A DNA stretch of 64,000 nucleotides from Candidatus Fermentibacter sp. (GTDB lineage Bacteria; Fermentibacterota; Fermentibacteria; Fermentibacterales; Fermentibacteraceae). Positions 15,678-24,636 of this stretch are shown here, in pieces. A model generated the notes under the pieces. The model ran no database searches. It was not told the DNA's origin and was given only the letters and a program-made list of their open reading frames with translations. The translations under genes were made by a program, and so were the position numbers. The stretch covers positions 1 through 64,000 of the forward strand of contig JAUCPW010000067.1 in the NCBI GenBank assembly GCA_030373045.1, read 5' to 3'. Within the stretch, counting starts at the first letter, position 1. Every line of letters starts with the position of its first letter.

Positions 15678-17063
15678 TTGAAACCACGCCGCAGGACAGC
15701 CTTCTTCTGCAGTCAGTGCGGGAACGGCAGCCCCTCCTGGAGCGGCAGGTGCGAAGCCTGCGGCTCCTGGAACACGATCGTGGAGGAGCCGGTACAGGAG
15801 GGTGCCGGCAGACCCGGGGGCGGATCGGGCGGGAAGGCCGAGGCGGTCCTGATCGACGACATCCCGGCCGGCGACGGAGAGAGGATCCCCACGGGGATAC
15901 CCGAGTTGGACAGGGTCCTCGGAGGCGGGCTGTTCAGGGGTTCCATGGCCCTGCTCGGGGGCGAGCCGGGCATAGGCAAGAGCACGCTGATGCTCCAGCT
16001 CTCGCATTTCCTGGCGGCCGCCGGGGAGACTGTGCTCTACGCCACCGCCGAGGAGTCGCCCGGGCAGGTGGCGAACCGGGCAAGGCGGATCGGGTGCACG
16101 GGGAGCAGCGTGCTCGTCCTCCCGGCCACCAGGCTCGAGGACATAGAAGACGCGCTCGGGAGGACGGAAGCCGGCATACTCGTGGTCGACTCGATACAGA
16201 CGGTGTATTCCGAAGCCCTGTCGAGCGGCCCGGGATCGGTGGCGCAGGTGCGGCACTGCGCCTCGGAGCTCATGAGGCTGACGAAGCCCGGAGGCAGGAC
16301 CAGCCTCCTTGTCGGACACGTCACGAAGGACGGGACCCTGGCCGGACCCAGGGTGCTGGAGCACCTCGTGGACACCGTAATGAGCTTCGAGGGCGACTCG
16401 AACCGTTCACACAGGCTCCTGAGGGCGCTCAAGAACCGGTTCGGGCCATCCAACGAGCTGGGGATCTTCGAGATGACGCAGCACGGCCTGACCGGCATCG
16501 CCGAAGCCTCCGCCTTCTTCCTCGGCAGGAGGCTCGAAGACCTCCCGGGGAGCGTGGTGTGCACCGTCATGGAGGGCACCAGGCCCTTCCTGGTCGAGAT
16601 CCAGGCGCTGACCTCTCCGACCAGGTACGGATTCCCGCAGAGAAGCGCCAACGGCATCGATTCCAGGCGCCTTCCCATGCTCCTCGCCGTGCTCGAGAAG
16701 CGCTGCGGCCTGGAACTCGGAGCGCAGGACGTGTACGTGAACGTCGCGGGAGGCGCCACTCTCGCAGACCCCGGGGCCGATCTGGCGATATGCCTCGCCG
16801 TGGCCTCGAGCAGGCTCGAGAGATCGCTCCCGGCCGGGCTGGCCGTTGCCGCCGAGGTGGGGCTGGGCGGGGAACTCCGCCCCGTTTCTGGCTTCGACAG
16901 GCGGCTGAGGGAGGCCAGGACTCTGGGATTCAACCTCTTCGCAGCGTGCAGTGACGACTGCGTCGAGGAGGACGGGGCCCTCAGAGGGCATTCGACATTG
17001 TGCGGCTGCATCGAGGACATTCTTGCACCTCGGGGGCGCCGCGGAGGGGAAGCGGACTCATGA
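15678..17063 (+). CDS. radA: DNA repair protein RadA
   Basis: The protein has 461 residues from a TTG start one base after the dnaB stop. RadA is a RecA-related branch-migration helicase in recombination. The zinc finger is CSQCGNGSPSWSGRCEACGS at about 11-30. The ATPase has GGEPGIGKSTLMLQLS (about 94) and the RadA signature LKNRFGPSNELGIFEM near 250. A Lon protease-like C-terminal domain without active Ser-Lys follows (GAQDVYVNVAGG, GADLAICLAVASS). The order radA then the PIN-TRAM protein then ispD matches that of Firmicutes such as Bacillus, but disA is missing between the first two. Confidence 0.96.
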   Translation: MKPRRRTAFFCSQCGNGSPSWSGRCEACGSWNTIVEEPVQEGAGRPGGGSGGKAEAVLIDDIPAGDGERIPTGIPELDRVLGGGLFRGSMALLGGEPGIGKSTLMLQLSHFLAAAGETVLYATAEESPGQVANRARRIGCTGSSVLVLPATRLEDIEDALGRTEAGILVVDSIQTVYSEALSSGPGSVAQVRHCASELMRLTKPGGRTSLLVGHVTKDGTLAGPRVLEHLVDTVMSFEGDSNRSHRLLRALKNRFGPSNELGIFEMTQHGLTGIAEASAFFLGRRLEDLPGSVVCTVMEGTRPFLVEIQALTSPTRYGFPQRSANGIDSRRLPMLLAVLEKRCGLELGAQDVYVNVAGGATLADPGADLAICLAVASSRLERSLPAGLAVAAEVGLGGELRPVSGFDRRLREARTLGFNLFAACSDDCVEEDGALRGHSTLCGCIEDILAPRGRRGGEADS

Positions 17064-18130
17064 AAGCCATCAAGACCGAAGGGTGGGGCCCCAGGCTCCT
17101 CCTGCTGCTCGTTCTCTGCATCGTCGGTGTCTCGGCGTCGACCAGCGACTGGCATCTGGGGCTCCTCCTCGGGCTCGCCGTCGGCACCCTGGCGATAATC
17201 ATCGAAACCAGGTTCGTCAGGCTGCCCATGGTCGACGCCGTCTACATGCTAGTCGGCGCCGCCACGGGGATAGGGCTGGGGCTCCTGGTCATGCTCCTGC
17301 TGAGGCTGGGCAACGTAAGGCTCGGCGCAGTCGGCGGAGTGGACCCCTTCCTCCTCGTCCCGCTAGCCCTGGGCTATGCCTTCGCCCAGGTGGCCTTCGC
17401 GAAGGTGCCGAGGGCTCAGGGCGTCCCGGGAAGGGAGACAGTCGCTCCTTCCCATGCAGCCAGGGCAACGGCGACGCTCGTCGACATGTCCTCGATCATA
17501 GACGGCAGGGTGGCCGATCTGGTGCTCGTGGGCCTGCTGTCCGGGCCGTTCGTGGTGCCCGCATCCGTGAAGCCGGCCCTCGAAGCCCTGATGAAGTCCA
17601 AGGACATGGTCCAGAGAGGCAGGGCGAGGCGGGGTCTGGAGACGCTGGAGAGGCTCGAGGAGGCCGCCGGCAAATCCGGCGGCGTCGAGTACCGGGACTT
17701 CGGGGCTCCAGAGAAGGAGACCTTCCGCATCCTCGACTGGCTCCGCAGGGAGCATGCCTCTCTCGTCAGCAGCGAGGTCACCATGCTCGACACCGCGGCC
17801 CGCGAGGGGAACAAGGTGATCAGGCTCGACGAGGTGGGCGCCGCTGCCCGGGCCGTGGTGCTCCCGGGCGAGAGGGTACACGTAAAGCCGGTCCGCCGAG
17901 GGCGGAACCAGGGGCAGGCGGTGGGCTACCTCAACGACGGCACGATGATCGTCGTCGAGGACGGCGAGGAGTTCCTGGGCAAGATGGTGGAGGCGGTTGC
18001 GCACACCACGTTCAGGGCCTCCGGCGGCACCATGGTGTTCTCGAGGATAGCATCCCAGCCCGAGGAGGATCTCCGCGAATCCGTGCCGGAACCGGCCGCG
18101 GCCGGGACCGGAGACGATGAAGCCGACTGA
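17060..18130 (+). CDS. PIN-TRAM membrane protein (YacL family)
   Basis: The protein has 356 residues; the ATG at 17060 overlaps the radA stop (ATGA) and GGAGG lies about 14 bases upstream. Three or four membrane helices occupy residues 10-120. The PIN nuclease domain starts at LVDMSSIIDGRVADLVLVG and ends near SSEVTMLDTAAREGNKV, keeping the acidic residues of the metal site. A TRAM RNA-binding domain follows: VLPGERVHVKPVRRGRNQG and VGYLNDGTMIVVEDG. By family it is a membrane-bound ribonuclease, with substrate unknown. The C-terminal 35 residues are acidic and probably disordered. Gene order with radA and ispD supports the family. Confidence 0.92.
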   Translation: MKAIKTEGWGPRLLLLLVLCIVGVSASTSDWHLGLLLGLAVGTLAIIIETRFVRLPMVDAVYMLVGAATGIGLGLLVMLLLRLGNVRLGAVGGVDPFLLVPLALGYAFAQVAFAKVPRAQGVPGRETVAPSHAARATATLVDMSSIIDGRVADLVLVGLLSGPFVVPASVKPALEALMKSKDMVQRGRARRGLETLERLEEAAGKSGGVEYRDFGAPEKETFRILDWLRREHASLVSSEVTMLDTAAREGNKVIRLDEVGAAARAVVLPGERVHVKPVRRGRNQGQAVGYLNDGTMIVVEDGEEFLGKMVEAVAHTTFRASGGTMVFSRIASQPEEDLRESVPEPAAAGTGDDEAD

Positions 18131-19262
18131 ACGGCCCCGCTGGGGCTGCATCATCGTTGCCGCCGGCAGGAGCGACAGGTTCGGAGGCGGGGTCCCGAAG
18201 CAGTTCCTCCCCCTCGGAGGCAGGCCGGTCCTTCACTGGAGCATCGAGACGGCGATGTCCGCCGGCGGCATCGAGGATGTCTGCGTAGTCCTCCCGCCCG
18301 GTCTCGCGGGCGACGACCTGCCCCGGGGAGTGACCGTCGCGGCAGGGGGTGCCAGGAGGCGCGATTCGGCGGCCAGCGGGCTGGCGGCCCTCGGTGACTG
18401 CACGCACCTGCTGGTCCATGATGCCGCAAGGCCCCTCGCCTCCAGGGCCCTCTTCAGGCGGGTCATGGCGGCATGTCTCGAATCCGGGGCCGCCGTGCCC
18501 GCAGTCCCGGTCACCGACACCCTGAAGAAGGTGTCGGGGGGGCTGATCGAGGCCACCGTAGACAGGACCGGGATCATGAGGAGCCAGACCCCCCAGGGCT
18601 TCGAGAGGGGGCTCCTGGAGGCCGCGCTGGAGTCGGGGGGCGACTTCACCGACGAGGCGCAGGCCGTGGAGGCTTCCGGGGCGCGCGTCGCACGGGTCGA
18701 GGGCGAGGAGACCAACATCAAGATCACCACGCCGATGGACATGGAACTCGTGCGGGCGCTCTCGCAGGGATGCGGGAGCAGGACGGGCATCGGGCTCGAC
18801 TTCCATCCCTTCGACGAATCCAGGCCGCTCGTCCTCTGCGGATGCAGGCTGGACGATCGGGGCGGGCTCAGCGGACACTCCGACGGCGATGCCGCGCTGC
18901 ATGCCGTGATGGATGCGATCCTCTCCGCGTCGAGGCTGGGCGACATCGGCACGCTCTTCCCCCCTTCTGACCCCGCCTTCGAGGGGGCCGACAGCTCGGT
19001 CCTCCTGCGCGAGGTGACCGGCAGGGCGGCCGGTGAGGGCTGGCGGGTCGAGTCGCTCGACCTGACGATCATCGGCGAGAGGCCCAGGATCTCCCTGGTG
19101 AGGGAGGAGCTCAGGCTGGAGCTTGCCCGGGCGCTCGGGCTCCCGACGGACGCGGTCTGGATCAAGGGGACCACGACCAACACTCTCGGGGCCCTGGGCC
19201 GCGGCGAGGGCCTGGGTGCACTGGCGCTCGTGGAGATCTCCAGGCGGGTCGTGCGGGGGTGA
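18117..19262 (+). CDS. ispDF: Bifunctional IspD/IspF isoprenoid enzyme
   Basis: The protein has 381 residues and performs steps three and five of the methylerythritol phosphate pathway. Residues of about 8-218 are IspD: CIIVAAGRSDRFGGGVPKQF is the CTP-binding loop, with VHDAARPLAS and TDTLKKV following. Residues 222-381 are IspF: GIGLDFHPF and LSGHSDGDAALHAVMDAIL hold the zinc ligands, followed by WIKGTTTNTLGALGRGEGL. IspDF fusions are known in alpha- and epsilon-proteobacteria and scattered elsewhere; IspE is not in the window. The start overlaps the preceding gene by 14 bases, and the stop overlaps the next start (GTGA). Confidence 0.96.
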   Translation: MKPTERPRWGCIIVAAGRSDRFGGGVPKQFLPLGGRPVLHWSIETAMSAGGIEDVCVVLPPGLAGDDLPRGVTVAAGGARRRDSAASGLAALGDCTHLLVHDAARPLASRALFRRVMAACLESGAAVPAVPVTDTLKKVSGGLIEATVDRTGIMRSQTPQGFERGLLEAALESGGDFTDEAQAVEASGARVARVEGEETNIKITTPMDMELVRALSQGCGSRTGIGLDFHPFDESRPLVLCGCRLDDRGGLSGHSDGDAALHAVMDAILSASRLGDIGTLFPPSDPAFEGADSSVLLREVTGRAAGEGWRVESLDLTIIGERPRISLVREELRLELARALGLPTDAVWIKGTTTNTLGALGRGEGLGALALVEISRRVVRG

Positions 19263-19882
19263 TATCAGCCGTGCTGGCCTGGCTCCAGGCTCACCAGCCG
19301 GGACCCTGGGTCTATCCCGCCATGAGCGCCACGGCATTCGTCGAAACCCTGTTCCCGCCCTTTCCCGGCGACGTGCTCTTCGTGCTGCTGTCGGGATGGG
19401 CGGCGGGTTCCGCCGGGTGGGCCGGGCGGGTGGCGCTGCCTGCAGCCTGCGGATTCGCAGGATGCTTCTCGGCGTCGATCCTCCTGATCCTCGCGGGAAC
19501 CAGGATCGGCCGGAGCAGGATAAGGGCGTTCCTCGCATCCCGGGCGGGCGAAGCAAGGCTCGGGAAGGCCGAGCGCCTCGTCGAGAGGCATGCCGCGCCG
19601 ATACTCGCCGCAAGCCGGTTCCTTCCCGGCATACGGTCCCTGCTTGTAGTGGTTGCCGGCTACTCCGGCGTCGGAGCGGGCCGGGCGATGCTCTTCGGGG
19701 GGGCCAGCGCCCTTTTGTGGTATGTTCTGATGGCCGTTGCAGGAATGGAGCTCGGCTACAACCTTACAGCCCTGGAGAACCTGATGAGGCGCTACGAGAC
19801 CGTGGTCTGGATCGCCGCGGCGGCGGCCCTGGCGGTGTGGGCGGCCGGACGTCTCAGAAGCGGGAGGGATGCCGGACGATGA
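19259..19882 (+). CDS. DedA-family membrane protein
   Basis: The protein has 207 residues from a GTG overlapping the ispDF stop. It shows the DedA/SNARE-associated pattern: a re-entrant N-terminal region with VETLFPPFPGDVLFVLLSGW (a Phe-Pro-x-x-P-x-[DE] block), then SRFLPGIRSLLVVVAGYSGV with the conserved Arg-Phe-x-P-G-x-R, and C-terminal membrane helices. DedA proteins are thought to flip polyprenyl phosphate or phospholipids across the inner membrane, which would suit the isoprenoid gene next door. Which lipid it handles is not visible. Confidence 0.9.
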   Translation: MISAVLAWLQAHQPGPWVYPAMSATAFVETLFPPFPGDVLFVLLSGWAAGSAGWAGRVALPAACGFAGCFSASILLILAGTRIGRSRIRAFLASRAGEARLGKAERLVERHAAPILAASRFLPGIRSLLVVVAGYSGVGAGRAMLFGGASALLWYVLMAVAGMELGYNLTALENLMRRYETVVWIAAAAALAVWAAGRLRSGRDAGR

Positions 19883-21300
19883 GGATACTCCACGCAGCTT
19901 CCGAGGTTCATCCGTTCTCGATGACAGGCGGCCTCGCGAGCGTGGCCTCCTCTCTCCCGTCCGCGCTCCGCGCCGCAGGTCACGACGCTGCGGTGGTCAC
20001 GCCCCTCCACAGGCAGGACGGCATCGATCTCGAATGGCTCGACGGCCCGTTCAGGACTCCCGGCGGGATGGAGTTCGGCCTCGGCAGGAGCGAGATCCCC
20101 GGTACGGGATGTCCCGTCTACTTCGTGGCGAGCAACGAGTTCTTCAACAGGCCCGGGCTCTACGGCCCCTCGGAATCGGAACCCTATCAGGACAACGCCG
20201 CCAGGTTCTCGTTCTTCTGCGGCGCCGTGCTGGAAGCCGCTTCCCGGCTGGGCGGCTTCGACGTGATCCACTGCCACGACTGGCATACCGGCCTCCTGCC
20301 GGCCATGAGCAGGCTCTCGGGCGGCCCCCCGACCGTCTTCACGATCCATAATCTCGCCTTCCAGGGCACCTTCCCCATGGACCAGTACCCTGTGACGGGC
20401 CTCCCGGAGGAGTACCGCGGCATCGACGGCCTCGAGTACCACGGCGGGTTCAGCTTCATGAAGGGTGCCATCCTCTTTGCCGATGCGGTCACCACCGTGA
20501 GCCCGACCTATGCCGCGGAGGTGACGACCAGCGAGGGCGGAGCCGGCATGGACGGGCTCCTGCTGGCGAGGATGTCGGACGGAGGTCTCAGGGGGATCCT
20601 CAACGGCATAGACTGCGACCTCTGGGGGCCCGAGGACGATCCCTCGATCAGCCCGTGGTTCACCTCCGACAGCCTGCGCAGGCGCGGCGGTTGCAGGCAG
20701 GCCCTCGCCTCCGAGTGCGGTCTCGAGATCCCCGCCGGGGCTCTGCTGGCCGGCGTCGTGTCGCGGCTGACCTGGCAGAAGGGGCTCGACCTCGTGCTTC
20801 CCGCCCTGGAGAGGCTCATCGCCGACGGGAGGCTCGTGCTGGCCGTCCTCGGAACGGGCGAGCCCTGGATAGAGGGGCCCCTCGCCTCGGCATCCTGGCG
20901 TTTCCCCGGCCGCGTCTTCTTCAAGCGGGGATACGACGACCCGCTGTCGCGGCGCATCTACGCCGGATCGGACATCTTCCTCATGCCCAGCAGGTTCGAA
21001 CCCTGCGGCCTCTCGCAGATGATAGCGATGAGATACGGAGCGGTACCCGTCGTCCGCAGGACCGGCGGGCTGGCGGACACCGTGCCCGACGTCTCCGGGG
21101 GCGGTTGCGGCTTCGTCTTCGACAGCGCCGAGCCCGAAGCGCTCAGGGAGGCGGTGGGCAGGGCAGCAGCAGCAGCCGCCGATCCCAGGGCGTGGCGGGC
21201 CCTGCAGAGGAGGGCGATGAGGATCGACAACTCCTGGAAGGCCAGGGTCCCCTCATATCTCGAACTCTACAGGCTCGTCGCCGGAGGGGCCGGGGTGTGA
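19879..21300 (+). CDS. glgA: GT5 glycogen/starch synthase-like protein with altered donor motif
   Basis: The protein has 473 residues; the ATG at 19879 overlaps the DedA stop (ATGA). The domain order is that of bacterial glycogen synthase: ASEVHPFSMTGGLASVASSLP, CHDWHTGLLPAMSRL, VTTVSPTYAAEV, NGIDCDLWGPEDD, VVSRLTWQKGLDLVLPALE and PSRFEPCGLSQMIAMRYG. In GlgA the first block is normally K-[TV]-G-G-L, where the Lys contacts ADP-glucose; here it is M-T-G-G-L. A change in donor or activity is therefore possible. No glgB, glgC or glgP lies nearby. Membership in GT5 is sure; glycogen synthesis is the default guess. Confidence 0.88.
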   Translation: MRILHAASEVHPFSMTGGLASVASSLPSALRAAGHDAAVVTPLHRQDGIDLEWLDGPFRTPGGMEFGLGRSEIPGTGCPVYFVASNEFFNRPGLYGPSESEPYQDNAARFSFFCGAVLEAASRLGGFDVIHCHDWHTGLLPAMSRLSGGPPTVFTIHNLAFQGTFPMDQYPVTGLPEEYRGIDGLEYHGGFSFMKGAILFADAVTTVSPTYAAEVTTSEGGAGMDGLLLARMSDGGLRGILNGIDCDLWGPEDDPSISPWFTSDSLRRRGGCRQALASECGLEIPAGALLAGVVSRLTWQKGLDLVLPALERLIADGRLVLAVLGTGEPWIEGPLASASWRFPGRVFFKRGYDDPLSRRIYAGSDIFLMPSRFEPCGLSQMIAMRYGAVPVVRRTGGLADTVPDVSGGGCGFVFDSAEPEALREAVGRAAAAAADPRAWRALQRRAMRIDNSWKARVPSYLELYRLVAGGAGV

Positions 21301-22025
21301 AGTCCGCCGCCGCCGGAGCCCTGGCTCCGTTCACCCAGTTCTTCGCGCCCGGCAGGACGGGCCGCCTCCTGGGCGATCCCGCCGCAGCCGCATGCGCGAT
21401 GGCGGCGTCTCTGCTCGTGGCCGTCCTCGCCTGCGCCTCCCCTCTCCTGTACGTCGACCTCGGCCCCGCGGTCGCAGAGCTGGGCGAGGAGGTCAGGCAT
21501 CAGGCCCTCCTGGAGGGAATGACCCCCGCGCAGGCGGACAGCGCTGCGGCCGCCGGCATGGAGGAGGCGCGTCTCGGGGTGCCGGTACTCCTGCCCGGGT
21601 CCCTGCTGCTGGAGCGCGCCGTCATGGCGGTTCTGGCTGCGTCCTCGGCCTTCGCCGTCTACAGGGCCTGGGGCGCCCGTGACCGTTACACGGCCCATCT
21701 CAGGGCCGCGGTTCTCGCCCAGGCCGGATTCACGATCGTCTGGGCGCTCACGAACGCCCTGGAGCACGCCGCCCCGGATGCGGTCCTCCTGACGAGGCCC
21801 GAGATGCTTCTCGCAGGACCCCCGGCCCCGTCGGGCAGGCTGTCCGTCTTCGCAGGCCTGATCCTGTCCGGGTGTAACCCCGCTGCCGCGGCCGCCGTCG
21901 TTCTCTGGGGGCTGGGGATGGCCTCCGCCACGGGCAGGCCGCCGCGCAACGGGCTGTCGACGGCATCTGGCATCTATCTCTTCGGCCTGGTCCTATTCTC
22001 GTCACCTGTCTTCCTGGGGGGATAG
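21297..22025 (+). CDS. Multi-span membrane protein, possibly Yip1-like, function unknown
   Basis: The protein has 242 residues from a GTG overlapping the glgA stop (GTGA). About five hydrophobic segments can be seen: near residues 30-52, 100-120, 140-160, 185-205 and 215-235. The opening LGDPAAAACAMAASLLVAV followed by a long loop and three to four helices loosely resembles the Yip1 family of bacterial membrane proteins, but no conserved motif proves it. It ends the long housekeeping run; 158 non-coding bases follow. Codon use and GC match the neighbours, and the tight coupling argues that it is a real gene. Confidence 0.6.
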   Translation: MKSAAAGALAPFTQFFAPGRTGRLLGDPAAAACAMAASLLVAVLACASPLLYVDLGPAVAELGEEVRHQALLEGMTPAQADSAAAAGMEEARLGVPVLLPGSLLLERAVMAVLAASSAFAVYRAWGARDRYTAHLRAAVLAQAGFTIVWALTNALEHAAPDAVLLTRPEMLLAGPPAPSGRLSVFAGLILSGCNPAAAAAVVLWGLGMASATGRPPRNGLSTASGIYLFGLVLFSSPVFLGG

Positions 22026-22057
22026 GATGCTGGAACAATTCCCATGAGCGCGCGTAA

Positions 22058-22080
22058 CGTTTCATTACATGAGCGAAACG
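22058..22080. promoter_or_regulatory. Inverted repeat in the gap before the exporter operon
   Basis: CGTTTC at 22058-22063 and GAAACG at 22075-22080 form an inverted repeat with 11 bases between, and CATGAGCG occurs twice as a direct repeat (22043-22050 and 22068-22075). This 158-base gap (22026-22183) is the only sizeable one ahead of the TolC-adaptor-ATPase-permease genes, so an operator for an efflux repressor is plausible. I could not place a clear promoter. Confidence 0.35.
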
Positions 22081-22183
22081 TCTTCTTCACCGCAGAACGG
22101 TATGGATACAGCCTGGCTCCGGAGGAAGGCGCCGGCGGACCCCCCGCCCCGTGCGCCGAGGGGGAGCCGGTCATGGAGGACAG

Positions 22184-23467
22184 ATGAACCCTATCCTTAT
22201 AATGCTGGCCTCGGCCGGCGCACTCGCCGGCAGGCCGGTGGACCTTGCCGGCTGGGTGTCCATGGCCCTGGACGGCTCGGGTGACGTGGTCCGGGCGGAA
22301 GCGGCGGTCGAACAGGCCGGCGCGGCCTATTCGGGCACCAGGGCGGCCCTGCTGCCGCAGCTCGTCTTCAGCGCATCCGCGGGGCACAACTGGTCGTCGA
22401 CGGAGATCGAGCCGGCCGGTGTCCTGGAGACGGAATCGGACCGCTTCACGGCCGGGCTGACCCTCAGCCAGGAGATACTGCGTTCGGGCGGTTCGAGCTG
22501 GCTCGAACTGCACTCCGCATCTCTGGGAAGGGAACAGGCGGCATACCGGCTCGAATCCGCCGTGCTCCTGCTCCAGAGGTCGGTAGCGGCGGCCTACTAC
22601 GAGACGGTGGGTTCGCTGATGCTCGTGCAGTCCTCGCGCGCCGCCCTGGAGCGCAGCGGGGCGATCCTGAGCAGGATCGAGATGCTCTACGAGCTTGGTG
22701 CGGCCCGCGAACTCGAGCTTCTGGAGGCCCGCATGCAGGAATCCTCCGACAGACTGGCCCTCCTCAGGAGCGAACAGTCCATGACGCAGTCCCTGACCGA
22801 GCTGAGAAGGGTGTCGGGGCTCTCGGGCGACACCACGTTCACGGTCGATACGGCGGCAGTGCTGACTCCTCTCTCCCGTGACGCCATCCTCGGCCTTCCA
22901 TCCGATTACTCCGACAATCCCGACCTCCACGCCGCCAGGCTCTCCCTCGAGTCCTCCGAGATCGACCTGAGCTCGGCCCGCAGAGCCTACTGGCCCTCCC
23001 TCGGCGCGAGCGCGTCCTGGGGCTGGAGCGACGACGAATTCGAACCCGGGGACGCCCACATGAACGACTCCTGGAGCGTGGGCCTGAACCTGTCGTGGTC
23101 CATCTTCGACGGCTGGCTGAGGGAGAGCCGCATCCAGTCGGCGAGCGCCGGGCGCCTTTCTTCCGAAGCCGAGGTCAGGTCGGCCGAGGACGATGTAGCC
23201 GCGTCCGTCAGGGCGGCCTACGACAACCTCCTGGCCTCCTCGGACAATCTCGATCTCGCGGAGATGACGCTGGAATACGCCAGGCGCAGGATGGACCTGT
23301 CGCAGCTCAGCTACGAGCTGGGCGACATGGCTGTCACCGACCTGCTCGACGCGCAGGCCGCCCTTTCCCAGGCGGAGGCGGGTCTCGTGACGGCGAGGAC
23401 TTCTTGCCTCGTCGCTGAGGTCGATTACTGGGTGCTCCTCGGCAGGAGCCCGAGGCTCGGAGAGTGA
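22184..23467 (+). CDS. TolC-family outer membrane efflux protein
   Basis: The protein has 427 residues. The ATG at 22184 follows GGAGGACAG; the frame runs 11 codons further upstream without need. A short signal sequence (MNPILIMLASAGALAG) precedes two repeats of the TolC fold, each with long amphipathic helices (AEAAVEQAGAAYSGTRAALL; LELLEARMQESSDRLALLRS; ESSEIDLSSARRAYWPSLGA; LDAQAALSQAEAGLVTART). Strands such as LVFSASAGHNWSS and LGASASWGWSD supply the barrel. It forms the outer membrane duct for the adaptor and ABC permeases encoded directly downstream. Confidence 0.93.
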   Translation: MNPILIMLASAGALAGRPVDLAGWVSMALDGSGDVVRAEAAVEQAGAAYSGTRAALLPQLVFSASAGHNWSSTEIEPAGVLETESDRFTAGLTLSQEILRSGGSSWLELHSASLGREQAAYRLESAVLLLQRSVAAAYYETVGSLMLVQSSRAALERSGAILSRIEMLYELGAARELELLEARMQESSDRLALLRSEQSMTQSLTELRRVSGLSGDTTFTVDTAAVLTPLSRDAILGLPSDYSDNPDLHAARLSLESSEIDLSSARRAYWPSLGASASWGWSDDEFEPGDAHMNDSWSVGLNLSWSIFDGWLRESRIQSASAGRLSSEAEVRSAEDDVAASVRAAYDNLLASSDNLDLAEMTLEYARRRMDLSQLSYELGDMAVTDLLDAQAALSQAEAGLVTARTSCLVAEVDYWVLLGRSPRLGE

Positions 23468-23469
23468 TG

Positions 23470-24636
23470 ATGGCCGAAAGGAAGAGACCCAGGAGAGCGA
23501 TCTGGATTATCGCCGGCATAGTGGTGCTGGCGGTCGTGATCTCCATCGTCGCGAGGCCGAAGGGCGGCGGCACGCCCGTCATGGTCGCCGTGGCGGACAG
23601 CGGCAGCCTAGAGGAGAAGGCCAGCGGCAGCGGCTGGCTCGAGGGCGTCTCGCGCGTCGAGATAAGCGCCGAGCAGATGGGCATCATCGACAGCATCTAC
23701 GTGAGCGAGGGCGACACCGTCAGAGTCGGGCAGATCCTCCTGACGCTCGACCAGAGCAGCGCCGTCACTGCGGTGAACGATGCCTCGGCTGCGGTCTACG
23801 CGGCGGACATCACACGCGACCAGGCCGCGAGGCAGTACGAGAGGATGCTCGCGCTGGGTGAAGCCGGGCTGGCCAGCGACGAGGAGATAATGCAGGCGCT
23901 GGAGGCCAGGCAGACCGCGCAGGCAAGGCTCCAGCAGGCCTGTGCGGCCCGCGAGAGCGCCTCGGAGACTCTCGAGAAGACTTCGTACTCGTCGCCCATC
24001 GACGGCGTGGTCACGGCCCTCAATGTCGAAGAGGGCGAGATGGCCGTGGTCGGGACCATGAACAACCCCGGGACGGTCCTGCTCAAGATCGAGGACATGT
24101 CGCGCTTCGTAGTCCGGGTGACGATGGTGGAGAGCGAAGTCGTGAGCGTCGGGCAGGGCATGCCCGCCGAGGTCACGCTCGATGCGCTCCAGGATACCGT
24201 TTTCGCGGGCACGGTCACGAGCGTCGGGCTCGCCGCCGAGAACGAGACCTCGGTCATGGCCGGCGAGGTGGCCGAGTACGAGGTCACCATCGAGCTCGAC
24301 GGCGGTGATCCCAGGCTGCGTTCCGGGATGTCCGCGTCCGTCGACATCATCACCGCCACCTCCGGCGACTGCGTCTTCGTCCCTGTGCAGTGCGTGGTCC
24401 CCAGGCCCGACCCCGCCGACAGCACGGCCGAGATGGACGCCGTGCTGAGGATTTCGGGCGGCGTGGTGGAAGTAGTACCCGTCGTCACCGGCGTTTCCGG
24501 AGCGATGGACATCGAGGTCCTCGGCATATCCGCCGGCGACAGCGTCGTATCCGGGCCGGTGGAGGCCCTGCGCGACCTGGCCGACGGGGAGAGGATCAGA
24601 ACGGAGAGCCAGGGTGGCCGGCCCCGCCGTCGTTGA
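23470..24636 (+). CDS. MacA/HlyD-type periplasmic adaptor
   Basis: The protein has 388 residues. Of several starts (GTG 23464, ATG 23467, ATG 23470) I chose 23470, seven bases from GGAG. One membrane helix, AIWIIAGIVVLAVVISIVA, is near the N terminus. The lipoyl-like half-motifs are IDSIYVSEGDTVRVGQILLT and SYSSPIDGVVTALNVEEGEM, flanking a coiled-coil hairpin (about 100-170). Beta-barrel and membrane-proximal domains follow. It bridges the inner membrane permeases and TolC. It overlaps the ATPase gene by 23 bases. The substrate is unknown; MacAB homologues move macrolides, peptides or lipids. Confidence 0.93.
   Translation: MAERKRPRRAIWIIAGIVVLAVVISIVARPKGGGTPVMVAVADSGSLEEKASGSGWLEGVSRVEISAEQMGIIDSIYVSEGDTVRVGQILLTLDQSSAVTAVNDASAAVYAADITRDQAARQYERMLALGEAGLASDEEIMQALEARQTAQARLQQACAARESASETLEKTSYSSPIDGVVTALNVEEGEMAVVGTMNNPGTVLLKIEDMSRFVVRVTMVESEVVSVGQGMPAEVTLDALQDTVFAGTVTSVGLAAENETSVMAGEVAEYEVTIELDGGDPRLRSGMSASVDIITATSGDCVFVPVQCVVPRPDPADSTAEMDAVLRISGGVVEVVPVVTGVSGAMDIEVLGISAGDSVVSGPVEALRDLADGERIRTESQGGRPRRR

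Noticed and set aside
22069-22284. 71-codon frame ahead of the TolC gene
   Set aside because: It overlaps the real TolC start in another frame, has Arg/Pro-rich nonsense composition and no ribosome site.
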